Below are positions 36,564 through 44,182 of a DNA stretch of 64,000 nucleotides, in pieces. This DNA is from Candidatus Baltobacteraceae bacterium (GTDB lineage: Bacteria > Vulcanimicrobiota > Vulcanimicrobiia > Vulcanimicrobiales > Vulcanimicrobiaceae). The DNA lies in NCBI GenBank assembly GCA_035502855.1, contig DATJTX010000018.1:124001-188000 (forward strand). Reading direction: 5' to 3'. The stretch's first letter is position 1, and each line of letters begins with the position of its first letter. The notes below the pieces were generated by a model, which saw nothing but the letters and a program-made list of their open reading frames with translations, searched no databases and had not been told where the DNA came from. The position numbers were made by a program, and so were the translations under genes.

Positions 36564-38069
36564 CTAACCGTGCCAGGAAGGGAGCCAGAGGCGTTGGAGC
36601 CAGGCGGTCTGCGAGATCGTGACCGATGAGAGAATCGGAAAGAAGTAGATGAAGGCGAGTGCGACGAGCACGAGATAGCCGGCCACGATCGCCTTCGCCG
36701 CTTTCGGGTCGGAACGGCCCAATGTCGCGAGAATGACCTGCATCATCACCGTATTGCAAATCGCGATCAGCGGAATATTCACGTAGAAGTGATAGAGGAA
36801 CGCGATGCGCGGCGAAAACATCCAGGGCAGCCACTGCAACAGATACGCCAGCACGATCAGGGCATAGCCGCGATCGCGGCGGATGAACGCCAGCACGCCG
36901 ACCAACGGGACCGAGATCAGTCCCGGCCAGAGCAGCAGCGGATTGGGCATCGAGTAGATCATCGCCGCCGTCGGAACACCGTTGACGTTTCCGTATTGGG
37001 CGCTGTACAGCAGCGGGCGCAGCTCGAGCGGCCAGGTCCACCACGACGAAGCGTACGGGTGCGTGGCGCGCAGATGCTCGTGATAGAGAAATGCATTGAC
37101 CTGCATGGTGACGATGTCGCTGACCGTGTAGGGCCGCGGGGGCAAAGTTTGCAGATCGCGCAGGCCGATGAAGTGCGGAATGTACGCGAGCGCGTAGACG
37201 ATACCGATGCTGCCGACGACGGCTGCCGCAAAAATGTCGATCGGAAAGGGTGAGGCGCGGCGCGCGATCCACGAACGGATCGCACCGTACGCCACTACGG
37301 CCGCTGCCACGCCGTACGCCATCACACCGTACCACTTGCTGGCGACGAGCAATGCACCCGAGAAGGCGAAGGTGATCAACCAGCCGGCTCCGATGGGGCG
37401 ATCGCGCCAGATCCGGTAGGCGGCGTAGAGCGATGCGGAAATGACGACCAGGAGCACGATGCGCGCCGGGAGGGTCTCGGTTCGAAAACGCACGAACGCC
37501 ACGAGCGCGCCGATCGCCAGCGCGGCGAGAAATTCGAGCGCGTGGCGCAGCCACGATCGTTTATCGACAGCTGCGGCGGCGGCGCCCGCGACGGCATCCC
37601 AGTAGCGGCAAAACGCGTAGAGCGTAAAGATCGAAAAGCAGACGACGAAGCCTTCGGGCGTCGCGATGCGCGATTGCACGTAATGCATGCCGTCCAAACC
37701 GAAGAGCACGGCCGCGTAGGCGGCAAAGAGCGTCGAGCGCAGGATCCGCTTTGCCAGGACGAAGCAGAGGACGACCGCGACCGCTCCGGCGACGACGTTG
37801 AGAAATCGCCATCCGTACGCCGTATCGCCGTGCTGCAAACCGCCGAAGAGAATCACCGAAAGCGTAATCAAGAGTTTAGTGACCGGCGGATGCGTGTTCT
37901 CGTAGATGTAGCGGCGCTGGAGATATTCTTCGGCGGCGCGCGCGAAGTAGACTTCGTCGAAGATTTTGCCCGGCGGCACCCAATAGCGGATCACGAGCAG
38001 CACGAAGGAGGCGATGCCCAGTGCCGCTGCGATGACGGCATCGCGTGTGCGTTGCGAGAGCGCGATCAC
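36564..38069 (-). CDS. Protein O-mannosyltransferase (PMT, GT39 family)
   Basis: Moves mannose from polyprenyl-phosphate-mannose to Ser/Thr of exported proteins. The 501-residue protein has about ten to eleven helices. The first outside loop has FDEVYFARAAEEYL with the acidic pair (DE) of PMTs, followed by NTHPPVTKLLI; FVVCFSIFTLYAF and WPLELRPLLYSAQYGN fit the actinobacterial/bacterial PMT family. The fungal MIR domain is absent, as usual in bacteria. GTG 38069 overlaps the stop of the preceding small membrane gene (GTGA), which in turn overlaps a sigma-factor gene. So a predicted O-mannosylation enzyme is expressed from a sigma operon. The donor may come from the GT2 enzyme at 11.8 kb. Confidence 0.88.
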   Translation of the reverse strand: MIALSQRTRDAVIAAALGIASFVLLVIRYWVPPGKIFDEVYFARAAEEYLQRRYIYENTHPPVTKLLITLSVILFGGLQHGDTAYGWRFLNVVAGAVAVVLCFVLAKRILRSTLFAAYAAVLFGLDGMHYVQSRIATPEGFVVCFSIFTLYAFCRYWDAVAGAAAAAVDKRSWLRHALEFLAALAIGALVAFVRFRTETLPARIVLLVVISASLYAAYRIWRDRPIGAGWLITFAFSGALLVASKWYGVMAYGVAAAVVAYGAIRSWIARRASPFPIDIFAAAVVGSIGIVYALAYIPHFIGLRDLQTLPPRPYTVSDIVTMQVNAFLYHEHLRATHPYASSWWTWPLELRPLLYSAQYGNVNGVPTAAMIYSMPNPLLLWPGLISVPLVGVLAFIRRDRGYALIVLAYLLQWLPWMFSPRIAFLYHFYVNIPLIAICNTVMMQVILATLGRSDPKAAKAIVAGYLVLVALAFIYFFPILSSVTISQTAWLQRLWLPSWHG

Positions 38070-38320
38070 GTGGCGAGGGGGGAGGGAGCGGGAACCGGCG
38101 CGACGGCCACGGCGGACACATGGATCGGCGCGGCGCCGTATTCACCGGCAAAGAGCGCGAGCGAGGCAAGCAATGCGGCAGCGGACAGCATCGTCCGCGC
38201 GCGGCGCCGTTCGGTCCTGCGCCGGTACTGCGCCGCTCGCTCGCGCATGCGCCCAAGTGCGAAGGACGGCGCGGTCACGTCCAACGCCGCGCGCAGCGCC
38301 GCGCGGAGATCAACCGGCAT
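38066..38320 (-). CDS. Small single-pass membrane protein between sigma factor and PMT genes
   Basis: Starting at ATG 38320, inside the end of the sigma gene (11-bp overlap), it encodes 84 residues: a basic cytoplasmic N-terminus (RERAAQYRRRTERRRARTML, about 24-43), one membrane helix (about 44-62) and a short Pro/Ala-rich outer tail. The position suggests a minimal anti-sigma or a membrane partner of the PMT, but there is no zinc-binding (HxxxCxxC) motif. A longer frame up to 38362 exists but the overlap start is the simpler choice. I do not recognise the family. Confidence 0.62.
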   Translation of the reverse strand: MPVDLRAALRAALDVTAPSFALGRMRERAAQYRRRTERRRARTMLSAAALLASLALFAGEYGAAPIHVSAVAVAPVPAPSPLAT

Positions 38321-38879
38321 CGAAGAGCGCCTCGGCAAGACCACACGGACGGTGCCCGGCAAGGAGCGATTCCAAGCGCCGCCGAGCGAGCAACAGATGA
38401 TAGCGCGCCGTGCCTTCGGGCATCGCGAGAACCTCGGCGATCTCGCGGCTGTTCAGGCCGGCGTAGTAGTGCAGCACGATCGCGACCCGTTGACGCGGCG
38501 GCAGCGCACCGAGCGCGCGCAGCACGTCGATCCGCACCAGCACATCGGTCAACGGCGAAGCGGACGCGACGGTGCGTGGATCGAGCGGTTCGCACGCGCG
38601 CGTGCGCCGTTCGATCGCAAGCGCTTCGCGAACCACCAGCCGGTAGAACCACACGCCGAAGGCCGCACTGCAGCGCAGCCCCGCAAGAGCGTGGATGACG
38701 CGCGCGCAGGCTTCCTGAGCCGCATCCTCGGCGGCCATCGGATGGCGCAGAATCGAGAGCGCGATGCGATAGGCATGCGGCCAGATCGCGGCGATCAGCG
38801 CGTCGAGCGCAGCCGCATCCCCCCGCCGTGCCCGCTCGACCGCATCGGCGTGCAATTCGCAATCCAGCATCCTCGCCAT
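38310..38879 (-). CDS. ECF-type RNA polymerase sigma factor
   Basis: A 189-residue sigma-70 family protein. Region 2 (about 12-85) has HPMAAEDAAQEACARVIHAL and FGVWFYRLVVREAL; region 4 (about 120-175) has LGALPPRQRVAIVLHYYAGL, NSREIAEVLAMPEGTARYHL. Start ATG 38879 or ATG 38870. It overlaps a small membrane protein gene, and then a PMT gene follows, all on minus. It is only distantly similar to the ECF sigma at 1.4 kb, which has its own anti-sigma. The 180-bp gap upstream should hold its promoter; no clear autoregulatory motif was found by eye. Confidence 0.88.
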   Translation of the reverse strand: MARMLDCELHADAVERARRGDAAALDALIAAIWPHAYRIALSILRHPMAAEDAAQEACARVIHALAGLRCSAAFGVWFYRLVVREALAIERRTRACEPLDPRTVASASPLTDVLVRIDVLRALGALPPRQRVAIVLHYYAGLNSREIAEVLAMPEGTARYHLLLARRRLESLLAGHRPCGLAEALFDAG

Positions 38880-38997
38880 CTCTTCATACTAGAGGCGCAG
38901 ACTCCCCCAAAGTGTTGGCGGCTGCAGAAACTTGCCAAGCGCATCAAGCGTAGGCGCAGCGTATCCGTGTCCGCCGATGTTTCCAGCGCCGGCCCCT

Positions 38998-39038
38998 TTG
39001 TCATCCCGAGCCCTTCGACTCGCTACGCTCACCGTGAC
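38998..39038. repeat. Possible palindromic repeat, gtcatcccgag...ctcaccgtgac type
   Basis: The word gtcatcccgagcccttcga followed by ctcgctacgctcaccgtgac has arms that resemble the palindromic element at 23380 and 55525 (gtcatcctgag, ccttcgagg). It lies in the sigma-factor upstream gap (38880-39059), which otherwise shows no gene. Similarity is only partial, so grouping with the other two copies is tentative. Confidence 0.4.
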
Positions 39039-39059
39039 GCGCCAACAATTCGAGATCGA

Positions 39060-39404
39060 TTATTGCTGTCTCACACGTTCAGCGCCGCGATCATCTTCCA
39101 CAGCGGGATACAGCCGATTCAGGGTCTTTGGCAAACGAATCGCAAATCGAATAACCCAAGTCAGAGAGATAACAGCAACGACTGCCGTCAAGATTCCCCA
39201 GCGTAGGCTCTTCCCCACGACGAACTCGTAAGACGCCCAACCCGGGATGCCGACGAGGACGACCGCAGAAAAAATACACGCCCCCCAGCCATAGATCTGC
39301 ATGAGCGGCATGAAGTAGCGTCTGGGGACACAACGGAAAACTCGGGCAGCCGCTTCGATACCGCCGAGATCACCTGCGTTTTCCCGCGAAACTGCTGATT
39401 TCAC
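39060..39404 (-). CDS. Small membrane protein of unknown function
   Basis: A 114-residue frame with two hydrophobic helices (about 36-60, GWGACIFSAVVLVGIPGWA, and 70-88, ILTAVVAVISLTWVI) and a charged C-terminal tail. It lies between the MBL/cupin gene and the sigma-factor gene on the same strand. A later start at the ATG encoding MPLMQIYGW is possible, giving 83 residues. GC content and codon pattern are lower than in neighbours, which may mean recent acquisition. No family was recognised. Confidence 0.5.
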   Translation of the reverse strand: MKSAVSRENAGDLGGIEAAARVFRCVPRRYFMPLMQIYGWGACIFSAVVLVGIPGWASYEFVVGKSLRWGILTAVVAVISLTWVIRFAIRLPKTLNRLYPAVEDDRGAERVRQQ

Positions 39405-39412
39405 GACGTTAT

Positions 39413-40477
39413 TTATTCCCCGTCATAGTAGTCGAGCTGCGGCGCGTTGCGCACCATCCAGCGGACGCCGGCCGTCGAGACCAGGAGCTTGTCGGACTCG
39501 GGGTAGTAGACGATGTTTTGCTCTTGCTCTTGTCCCAGTAGCAGGAGCGTGGCCTCGGCCGGGCTCTCGTTGATCACCTGATGCGCGTGATCCGGGCCGA
39601 CGGGAAACGCGATGAAATCGCCGGTTCGGCAGCGCATCGTTTCCTTCGTCGTACGAATGCTCGGCTCGCCGTCGAGCACGAGGAAGAGCTCCTCCTCGCT
39701 GAACTCCGCGTGAACCGGACAAAAGCGCGCGCCCGGCGGAAGCTTCACCACCTGATATCCCAGATGCTCGGCGCCGATCCAGAAGCCGACCTCGGCGTCG
39801 AACGAACGATAGCGCGGATTCGTCGCGAATTCTTCGTACCGCAGCTGGTCGAGATTGATCCGGTTGACCGCGATCCCGCCGCGCGCGTGAAGCGCAACGC
39901 CGATCGCGCGCGTCGCGCCGCTCCACAGCGACGTACCGTCGCCGACCAACAGCACGTCGGGCTGCAGCGCGAGAAGTCGCCGCAGCGCGAGCACCGCTTT
40001 CATCGAGTCGCCGTACTTTTCGTCCGGCAAGAGCGAGAGCGACCCTGCCGGTGACCCGATCAACGCGTCACCGACGAGCACCGCATGAGCGGCACGCAGA
40101 TGAAGCGCGAATTCGCCGGGCGTCTTTTGCGACTCGAGCGCGACGACCCGAGCGCCGGGAAAAAGTTCTTCACCATCGGTGAGCACACGGTCGACGTTCA
40201 CGCCGAGCAGCGGCGCCTCGCGTTCCGAGGTGGCGAGCAGTGCCCCGAACCGTTCGCGCAATGCGAGTGATTCGCGCAGGTGGTCGCGATTGGTCACGGC
40301 GATCAACGCGATGCCGCCGAGCGCCTCGATTTGCTCGGCATCGCTTGGTTCGAGCGCGAGCGGATCGACCGCGACATTGCCCTGCGCCGTAACAAAGAAA
40401 TGGCTGTTGAAGAACAGGTTACGGTCGGGCTGCCACCGCGACCATGTGTAACCGTTTGGCATCGAGAGCTTTTGCAT
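39413..40477 (-). CDS. MBL-like domain fused to a C-terminal cupin
   Basis: A 354-residue two-domain protein starting at ATG 40477. Residues about 15-205 look like a metallo-beta-lactamase fold (RNLFFNSHFFVTAQGNVAVD, ALIAVTNRDHLRES, VLVGDALIGSPAGSLSLLPD). The usual THxHxDH zinc motif is changed to TNRDHLRE, so the zinc site is incomplete. Residues about 235-330 form a cupin: GARFCPVHAEFSEEELFLVL and RTGDFIAFPVGPDHAHQV, with His/Glu ligands partly kept. I know no standard family with this pair. It may bind a small ligand rather than act as a hydrolase. The upstream frame (to 40714) has no coding look. Confidence 0.72.
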   Translation of the reverse strand: MQKLSMPNGYTWSRWQPDRNLFFNSHFFVTAQGNVAVDPLALEPSDAEQIEALGGIALIAVTNRDHLRESLALRERFGALLATSEREAPLLGVNVDRVLTDGEELFPGARVVALESQKTPGEFALHLRAAHAVLVGDALIGSPAGSLSLLPDEKYGDSMKAVLALRRLLALQPDVLLVGDGTSLWSGATRAIGVALHARGGIAVNRINLDQLRYEEFATNPRYRSFDAEVGFWIGAEHLGYQVVKLPPGARFCPVHAEFSEEELFLVLDGEPSIRTTKETMRCRTGDFIAFPVGPDHAHQVINESPAEATLLLLGQEQEQNIVYYPESDKLLVSTAGVRWMVRNAPQLDYYDGE

Positions 40478-40513
40478 AATGTAGCGACAGTTCTTAGCGG
40501 AAAGGATGTTCCC

Positions 40514-40600
40514 ATGCCTCTGGTTCGCATCGATCTCCCCGCCGGCGGACACGGTAGAGAACGCGCACGTTTCTCTGTTGCTCGGAGTAGGCTGATATGA
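40514..40600 (+). pseudogene. Probable remnant of a 4-oxalocrotonate tautomerase-family gene
   Basis: ATG 40514, with a GGAAAGGA ribosome site, opens MPLVRIDLPAGGHGRERARF and ends at TGA 40600 after 28 codons. MPLVRIDLPAG is the typical start of small tautomerases with catalytic Pro2, but the 60-70 residue rest is missing and the sequence diverges after Gly11. It is divergent from the MBL/cupin gene. I read it as a decayed or deletion-truncated gene. Confidence 0.45.
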
Positions 40601-40702
40601 TAGTGTGTCTGCATGTCTCAGCCCCAAATCGGATAGCGACCTGCGTTCCCGGGCACCATGGCACTGCGGCGTCGACGAGTCTTCTCCGCGTGAATAATGC
40701 GT

Positions 40703-40736
40703 TGCCTCCTGCACGTTTGCGTGCTATAGGGAGGCA
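40703..40736 (+). promoter_or_regulatory. Hairpin covering the ribosome site of the next gene
   Basis: TGCCTCC (40703-40709) pairs with GGAGGCA (40730-40736), and inside it GCACG pairs with CGTGC around a TTTG loop. The right arm is the GGAGG ribosome site lying 5 bases before a possible ATT start at 40740 (17 bases before the GTG at 40752). The stem extends to 9 bp with one G-T pair. No T-run follows, so it is not a standard terminator. Confidence 0.5.
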
Positions 40737-40739
40737 GCG

Positions 40740-42272
40740 ATTTCGTTTACCGTGACGCGGCTGCGGTGTGTGCCGGTCGCGATGTTACTTTCCCTCGCGG
40801 CTTGTGGTGGAGGCGGGCTGCCGACCGTGCCGCCGCCGGAGCCGTCCATCGCAGGGGTCGGCGTTTTTGACGGCAGTGTGGGCGGTTGCACCGTGTCGTA
40901 CGACGGCCTGATCTGGTACGATGTCCCGTCCGGACCGTTCTCGCCGATCGACATCCGGTCGTCGCGGTGTAGTGTTGCGAACCTGGAGCGCAACGCGAAC
41001 GCGATCATCCCGAAATGGGCGATCCCGAACGGAAGCACAAAGGCGATCTTCGTCGCCACGTCGTTGCAACAGGCGTACTCGGTATCGGGCATGCAGAAGC
41101 TTGAAGCGGATGCGTCCTCGGCGCGCGTCCCGATGACGTGGATGATCGGGAATTCCGCTTATTTTGCCAATGCATCACTGTATAATCAATATCACGCCCA
41201 AAACGGCGACGATGTGGAAACCGGCGAACTTGGGCCGCCGATCGCGCAGATGCAGTCATATTTTCCGTGGTATGTGCCACACGTTTCCGTGGACGGCGCG
41301 GGTCACGAACGCTCACCGAGCACCGACGTTGCCGCCGGTTTTCAGGGGTTTTGGGGAATCACGTGGGACAGTCGCGGCATCGACGGCACGGACGACGAGG
41401 GCGCGCCGTGGGGCGAATACTGCGCTGACGTCACGTCGTACAAGCGGCCCGATCCCAACGGAGACTGCTCCTTCATTGCGTACGAGTGGACCGCGCGCGA
41501 CCTCACTCGCGCCTACCTCTCCGGACTCGACTATTGGTTTTCCACCGACCCCGACGATATTCTGATCCGTGCCGGCTTCGACCCCGCGAGCGGCGCGCAG
41601 TACGAGCGCGAGATCATCGACGCCTACGCGGCCGCGGGGGAGAACACGCCATTCGTCGTGATGTCACAGCAAGAAAGCGCCGACGAGGGAAACTACCCGA
41701 GCGACGATCAGCTCATGACTGCCTTGTATCAGGAAGCCGTGAAGGACGGGATGAAGCTGGATACGTTCGCATCCGTGAACGCCGACGCAAAGACATTCGG
41801 CGCACAGCCCCGCGCCGTCGCATTCCCATACCTCACGGGCGGGAATCTCGTGCCGTCCCCCGAGTTGAACGGCGGAACGCTGTACCCGGCGACGATCGAC
41901 TATCACGATAACAACGTAGGGATGACGTTTCTCGCCGGACACACGACCCCGACGCGGGTCTTCGAGTACGCTGCGGACCCGCAGTCGTTCTATGACGTTC
42001 CGCTCGCGCAGCTTTCGGCTGCGCAGACGCCCACGCTCAGCGGCGTCGCCGTTGCAAATGGGTCGATAACGTTTGCGTTTTCCGCACCTGCAGCGATCTA
42101 CTACGGCGTCGCCATTTGGGCCGATCCGTCGGTTCTCGGCATCACCGGAGCAGCCGTCACGCCGGCCGGAAGCGCCGGCGTGGTCCTTACCTTCCAGCTG
42201 CAAGAGGGGGTCAACGATATCAGCTTCCCTTGTCCCGGCTGTACCGGCACGACGTTTGCGTACTCTACGTAA
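40740..42272 (+). CDS. Secreted lipoprotein of unknown function, deacetylase/hydrolase-like
   Basis: About 510 residues. The signal peptide ends in a lipobox (LSLAAC|GGGG), so it is a lipoprotein. The start may be ATT 40740, because GGAGG stands 5 bases before it; GTG 40752 is the conventional choice but is 17 bases from that site. The central region (about 90-390) has VPMTWMIGNSAYFANAS, VAAGFQGFWGITWDSRGIDG and VVMSQQESADEGNYPSDD, suggestive of an alpha/beta-barrel of polysaccharide deacetylase or glycosidase type; this is weak. The last 80 residues form a beta domain. Its end overlaps the next exported protein by 17 bp. Confidence 0.72.
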   Translation: MSFTVTRLRCVPVAMLLSLAACGGGGLPTVPPPEPSIAGVGVFDGSVGGCTVSYDGLIWYDVPSGPFSPIDIRSSRCSVANLERNANAIIPKWAIPNGSTKAIFVATSLQQAYSVSGMQKLEADASSARVPMTWMIGNSAYFANASLYNQYHAQNGDDVETGELGPPIAQMQSYFPWYVPHVSVDGAGHERSPSTDVAAGFQGFWGITWDSRGIDGTDDEGAPWGEYCADVTSYKRPDPNGDCSFIAYEWTARDLTRAYLSGLDYWFSTDPDDILIRAGFDPASGAQYEREIIDAYAAAGENTPFVVMSQQESADEGNYPSDDQLMTALYQEAVKDGMKLDTFASVNADAKTFGAQPRAVAFPYLTGGNLVPSPELNGGTLYPATIDYHDNNVGMTFLAGHTTPTRVFEYAADPQSFYDVPLAQLSAAQTPTLSGVAVANGSITFAFSAPAAIYYGVAIWADPSVLGITGAAVTPAGSAGVVLTFQLQEGVNDISFPCPGCTGTTFAYST

Positions 42273-43047
42273 TTCGCTCGTCTGCAGCATCCTCGCGTTG
42301 CAGGTCTTGGCGTTGAACGTGCCATCTGCGGTCGCGGCGCAGAGCGCGAATTCGCCGTGCCCGATCAATACCGGGCTGGATCCAGCCTGCCCGCTGACCG
42401 CGGTGGGAATCAGCGATTCAACCACCGCGCTGACGCAGACGGCAACGCAGCACGAGACCATCCTCTTTGGATCGTGGGAAATGAACGGCGACCGAGAGCT
42501 GAGGGTAACGATGCCCGTGTACGAGCATCTCGGGATCGCCGGAGTCGGGGACGCTTTCGGTACGGGCGACGCCGCGGTCGGATACACGCAGGCCTTTGGC
42601 GGTACGAAGCGACTCACGCAAGTCGCCGGATTATCAGTGTCGTTTGCGACCGGCGCGACGAACTTCTCCGCCGGCAGCACGCAGCTTACGCCGCTGTATG
42701 CCCTTTCCTACGCTCTCGGTGACCGAATCTCGCTGATTACGATCGGGCAATACAGCTTCTGCGCGGGCGGGACGAAATTGCCGTTCGCGCCGCGCACGCA
42801 GGATCTCGTCATCATTCCGCGAGCCGTCATCGATCTTTCTCGGTCGGGATTGTACACTGCGCTAGAATTGCGGGGATCCGACATAACCGGCGAGGAGCGT
42901 TACCAGGCCTACCAATCAGGCATAAGTCTCGGAATCGTTCACCGCCATCTGAATCTTGCCGCGACCTACGGAGTCCCAATTGACCGCTTTACACGTGAGG
43001 ACGAGTTCTATCACGAATTCGGTGTACGCATATCGTGGCAACGGTAA
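42256..43047 (+). CDS. Exported beta-rich protein, probable outer-membrane barrel
   Basis: TTG 42256, inside the end of the lipoprotein gene, gives 263 residues with a signal peptide (SILALQVLALNVPSAVAAQ). Residues 60-263 alternate polar and hydrophobic residues in glycine-rich strands (AFGTGDAAVGYTQAFGGTKR, LTPLYALSYALGDRIS) ending VRISWQR, like small outer-membrane barrels or transporter-type proteins. No upstream in-frame start gives a better signal. It overlaps the minus-strand gene ending at 43011 by 37 bp. With the overlapping lipoprotein it likely forms a two-gene exported unit. Confidence 0.65.
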   Translation: MRTLRNSLVCSILALQVLALNVPSAVAAQSANSPCPINTGLDPACPLTAVGISDSTTALTQTATQHETILFGSWEMNGDRELRVTMPVYEHLGIAGVGDAFGTGDAAVGYTQAFGGTKRLTQVAGLSVSFATGATNFSAGSTQLTPLYALSYALGDRISLITIGQYSFCAGGTKLPFAPRTQDLVIIPRAVIDLSRSGLYTALELRGSDITGEERYQAYQSGISLGIVHRHLNLAATYGVPIDRFTREDEFYHEFGVRISWQR

Positions 43048-43340
43048 CTTCCGCTCGGATCGATCGAGACGCGAGCACCGCCGATCAAGGCGCTGCGCAC
43101 GCGATGATCCCAAAAGGTGAGAATCCGCACGACGACCGGCCGCAGGCGCGCGATGATTTCACGCGCGCGTTGCGAGATCGTCACGGCGTCGCGCGCCCAC
43201 TTGGGGTGATCGCGCGGCAACAGCGAGGTATCGTGTTCGCTCTCGGCGATCGCCGGAACGACCTGCTCCGGTGCGATCGGCGCGGCCTGCGTCTGCGGCG
43301 GCGCTACCCGCCCTTCGTCGCCGTCAACGCGCCGCAGCAC
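43011..43340 (-). CDS. Small protein at the end of the flagellar operon, possibly FlgM-like
   Basis: A 109-residue frame starting at GTG 43340, inside the end of fliA. The stretch DAVTISQRAREIIARL resembles the conserved start of the sigma-binding part of FlgM, the anti-FliA factor, and the position directly after fliA would fit. The N-terminal 40 residues are Pro/Glu-rich. After the helix it ends in a short region (TFWDHRVRSALIGGARVSID) unlike FlgM. Assignment is weak. It overlaps a convergent gene by 37 bp. Confidence 0.45.
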   Translation of the reverse strand: MLRRVDGDEGRVAPPQTQAAPIAPEQVVPAIAESEHDTSLLPRDHPKWARDAVTISQRAREIIARLRPVVVRILTFWDHRVRSALIGGARVSIDPSGSYRCHDMRTPNS

Positions 43341-43995
43341 GAATGCTCCGGCGCAACTTTTTCATCGCGGCGATGTGCAGCTGCGAGGCGCGCTGTGGCG
43401 AGATCTGCATCCGCCGTCCGACTTCGCGCAGCGAACATTCGCCGTAGTAATGACCGCGAATCACTTGCCGCTGTCGCAGCGGCAACGCATCGACCAATTC
43501 GCCGATCGCCTCGCGCTCGCCGCGCGCCGCCAGGATCTGCGCCGGATCGCCGCTCCAATCGCGGGCGAGGCGCTCGCCCTCCGGCAGCGGCCGATCGAGC
43601 GAGAGGGGGACACCCAGCGTTACCGCCGCGGTGGCGCGCAGAAAACCGGGACGCCGCCGCTCCATCTCCTCCATGCTCGGCACCGCTCCACGTTCGCCCG
43701 CAATTTGATAGCGTTCGATTTCGCCGTCGCGCATCGCGCGCCGCGTGCGCTCCGAAACCGGATCCATGCGGCGGATGCCGTTGAGCATCGCACCCGAAAT
43801 CAGGTGCCGCGCGTAATGTTCGAGCGAGGTGCCGCGGGAGGGATCGTAGTTATCCACTGCGCGAATCAACCCGATGCTGCCGTCGCCGACCAAATCATCG
43901 TAATCGCACGGAACCAGACGACTGATGCGGCGGGCAATTCGTTTCACCAGCGGCAGCAGCTCGCGAATCAGCGCTTCGCGGGTCTCGTCAGTCAC
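43324..43995 (-). CDS. fliA: FliA-type sigma factor (sigma-28)
   Basis: A 223-residue sigma factor for late flagellar genes. Region 2 has LLPLVKRIARRISRLVPCDY, DDLVGDGSIGLIRAVDNYDP and ISGAMLNGIRRMDPVSERTR, the FliA-specific order. A region-3-like part (about 85-140) follows, and region 4 has LPLRQRQVIRGHYYGE and SLREVGRRMQISPQRASQLH. It overlaps the preceding FlgJ-like fragment by 8 bp and the following gene by 17 bp. It is part of a small flagellar rod operon; the remaining flagellar genes are not in the window. Confidence 0.9.
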   Translation of the reverse strand: MTDETREALIRELLPLVKRIARRISRLVPCDYDDLVGDGSIGLIRAVDNYDPSRGTSLEHYARHLISGAMLNGIRRMDPVSERTRRAMRDGEIERYQIAGERGAVPSMEEMERRRPGFLRATAAVTLGVPLSLDRPLPEGERLARDWSGDPAQILAARGEREAIGELVDALPLRQRQVIRGHYYGECSLREVGRRMQISPQRASQLHIAAMKKLRRSIRAAAR

Positions 43996-44182
43996 CCGTT
44001 TGCAGCCTTGCCGCGATCAGCGAACCGAACCCGTGCGGATCGCGTTCCGCGATCGATTGGGCGAGCGCGCCGATACCGTAGTCGCCCAGGGCGTCAAACC
44101 CCGCCGCGAGCGGGCGCAGTGCGCTCTCGAGAAAGAGCGCCTCGAGCAGCACACCGGCGCGCGCGGCGGCGAGCTTATCCAC
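43988..44182 (-). CDS. Short FlgJ-N-terminal-like rod-binding protein
   Basis: GTG 44182, overlapping the flgG stop, opens a 64-residue protein: VDKLAAARAGVLLEALFLES, followed by FDALGDYGIGALAQSIAERD. The first part resembles the N-terminal rod-cap domain of FlgJ (usually about 100 residues: ...FEALFVQQMLKSMR...). The muramidase domain is absent, as in many short FlgJ proteins. It is shorter than normal and only weakly matched, but its position between flgG and fliA and the overlap at both ends argue that it is translated. Confidence 0.6.
   Translation of the reverse strand: MDKLAAARAGVLLEALFLESALRPLAAGFDALGDYGIGALAQSIAERDPHGFGSLIAARLQTGD

Noticed and set aside
40478-40714. N-terminal extension of the MBL/cupin gene
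   Set aside because: The extra residues are Ser/Arg/Thr-rich with no fold features and overlap the tautomerase remnant on the other strand.
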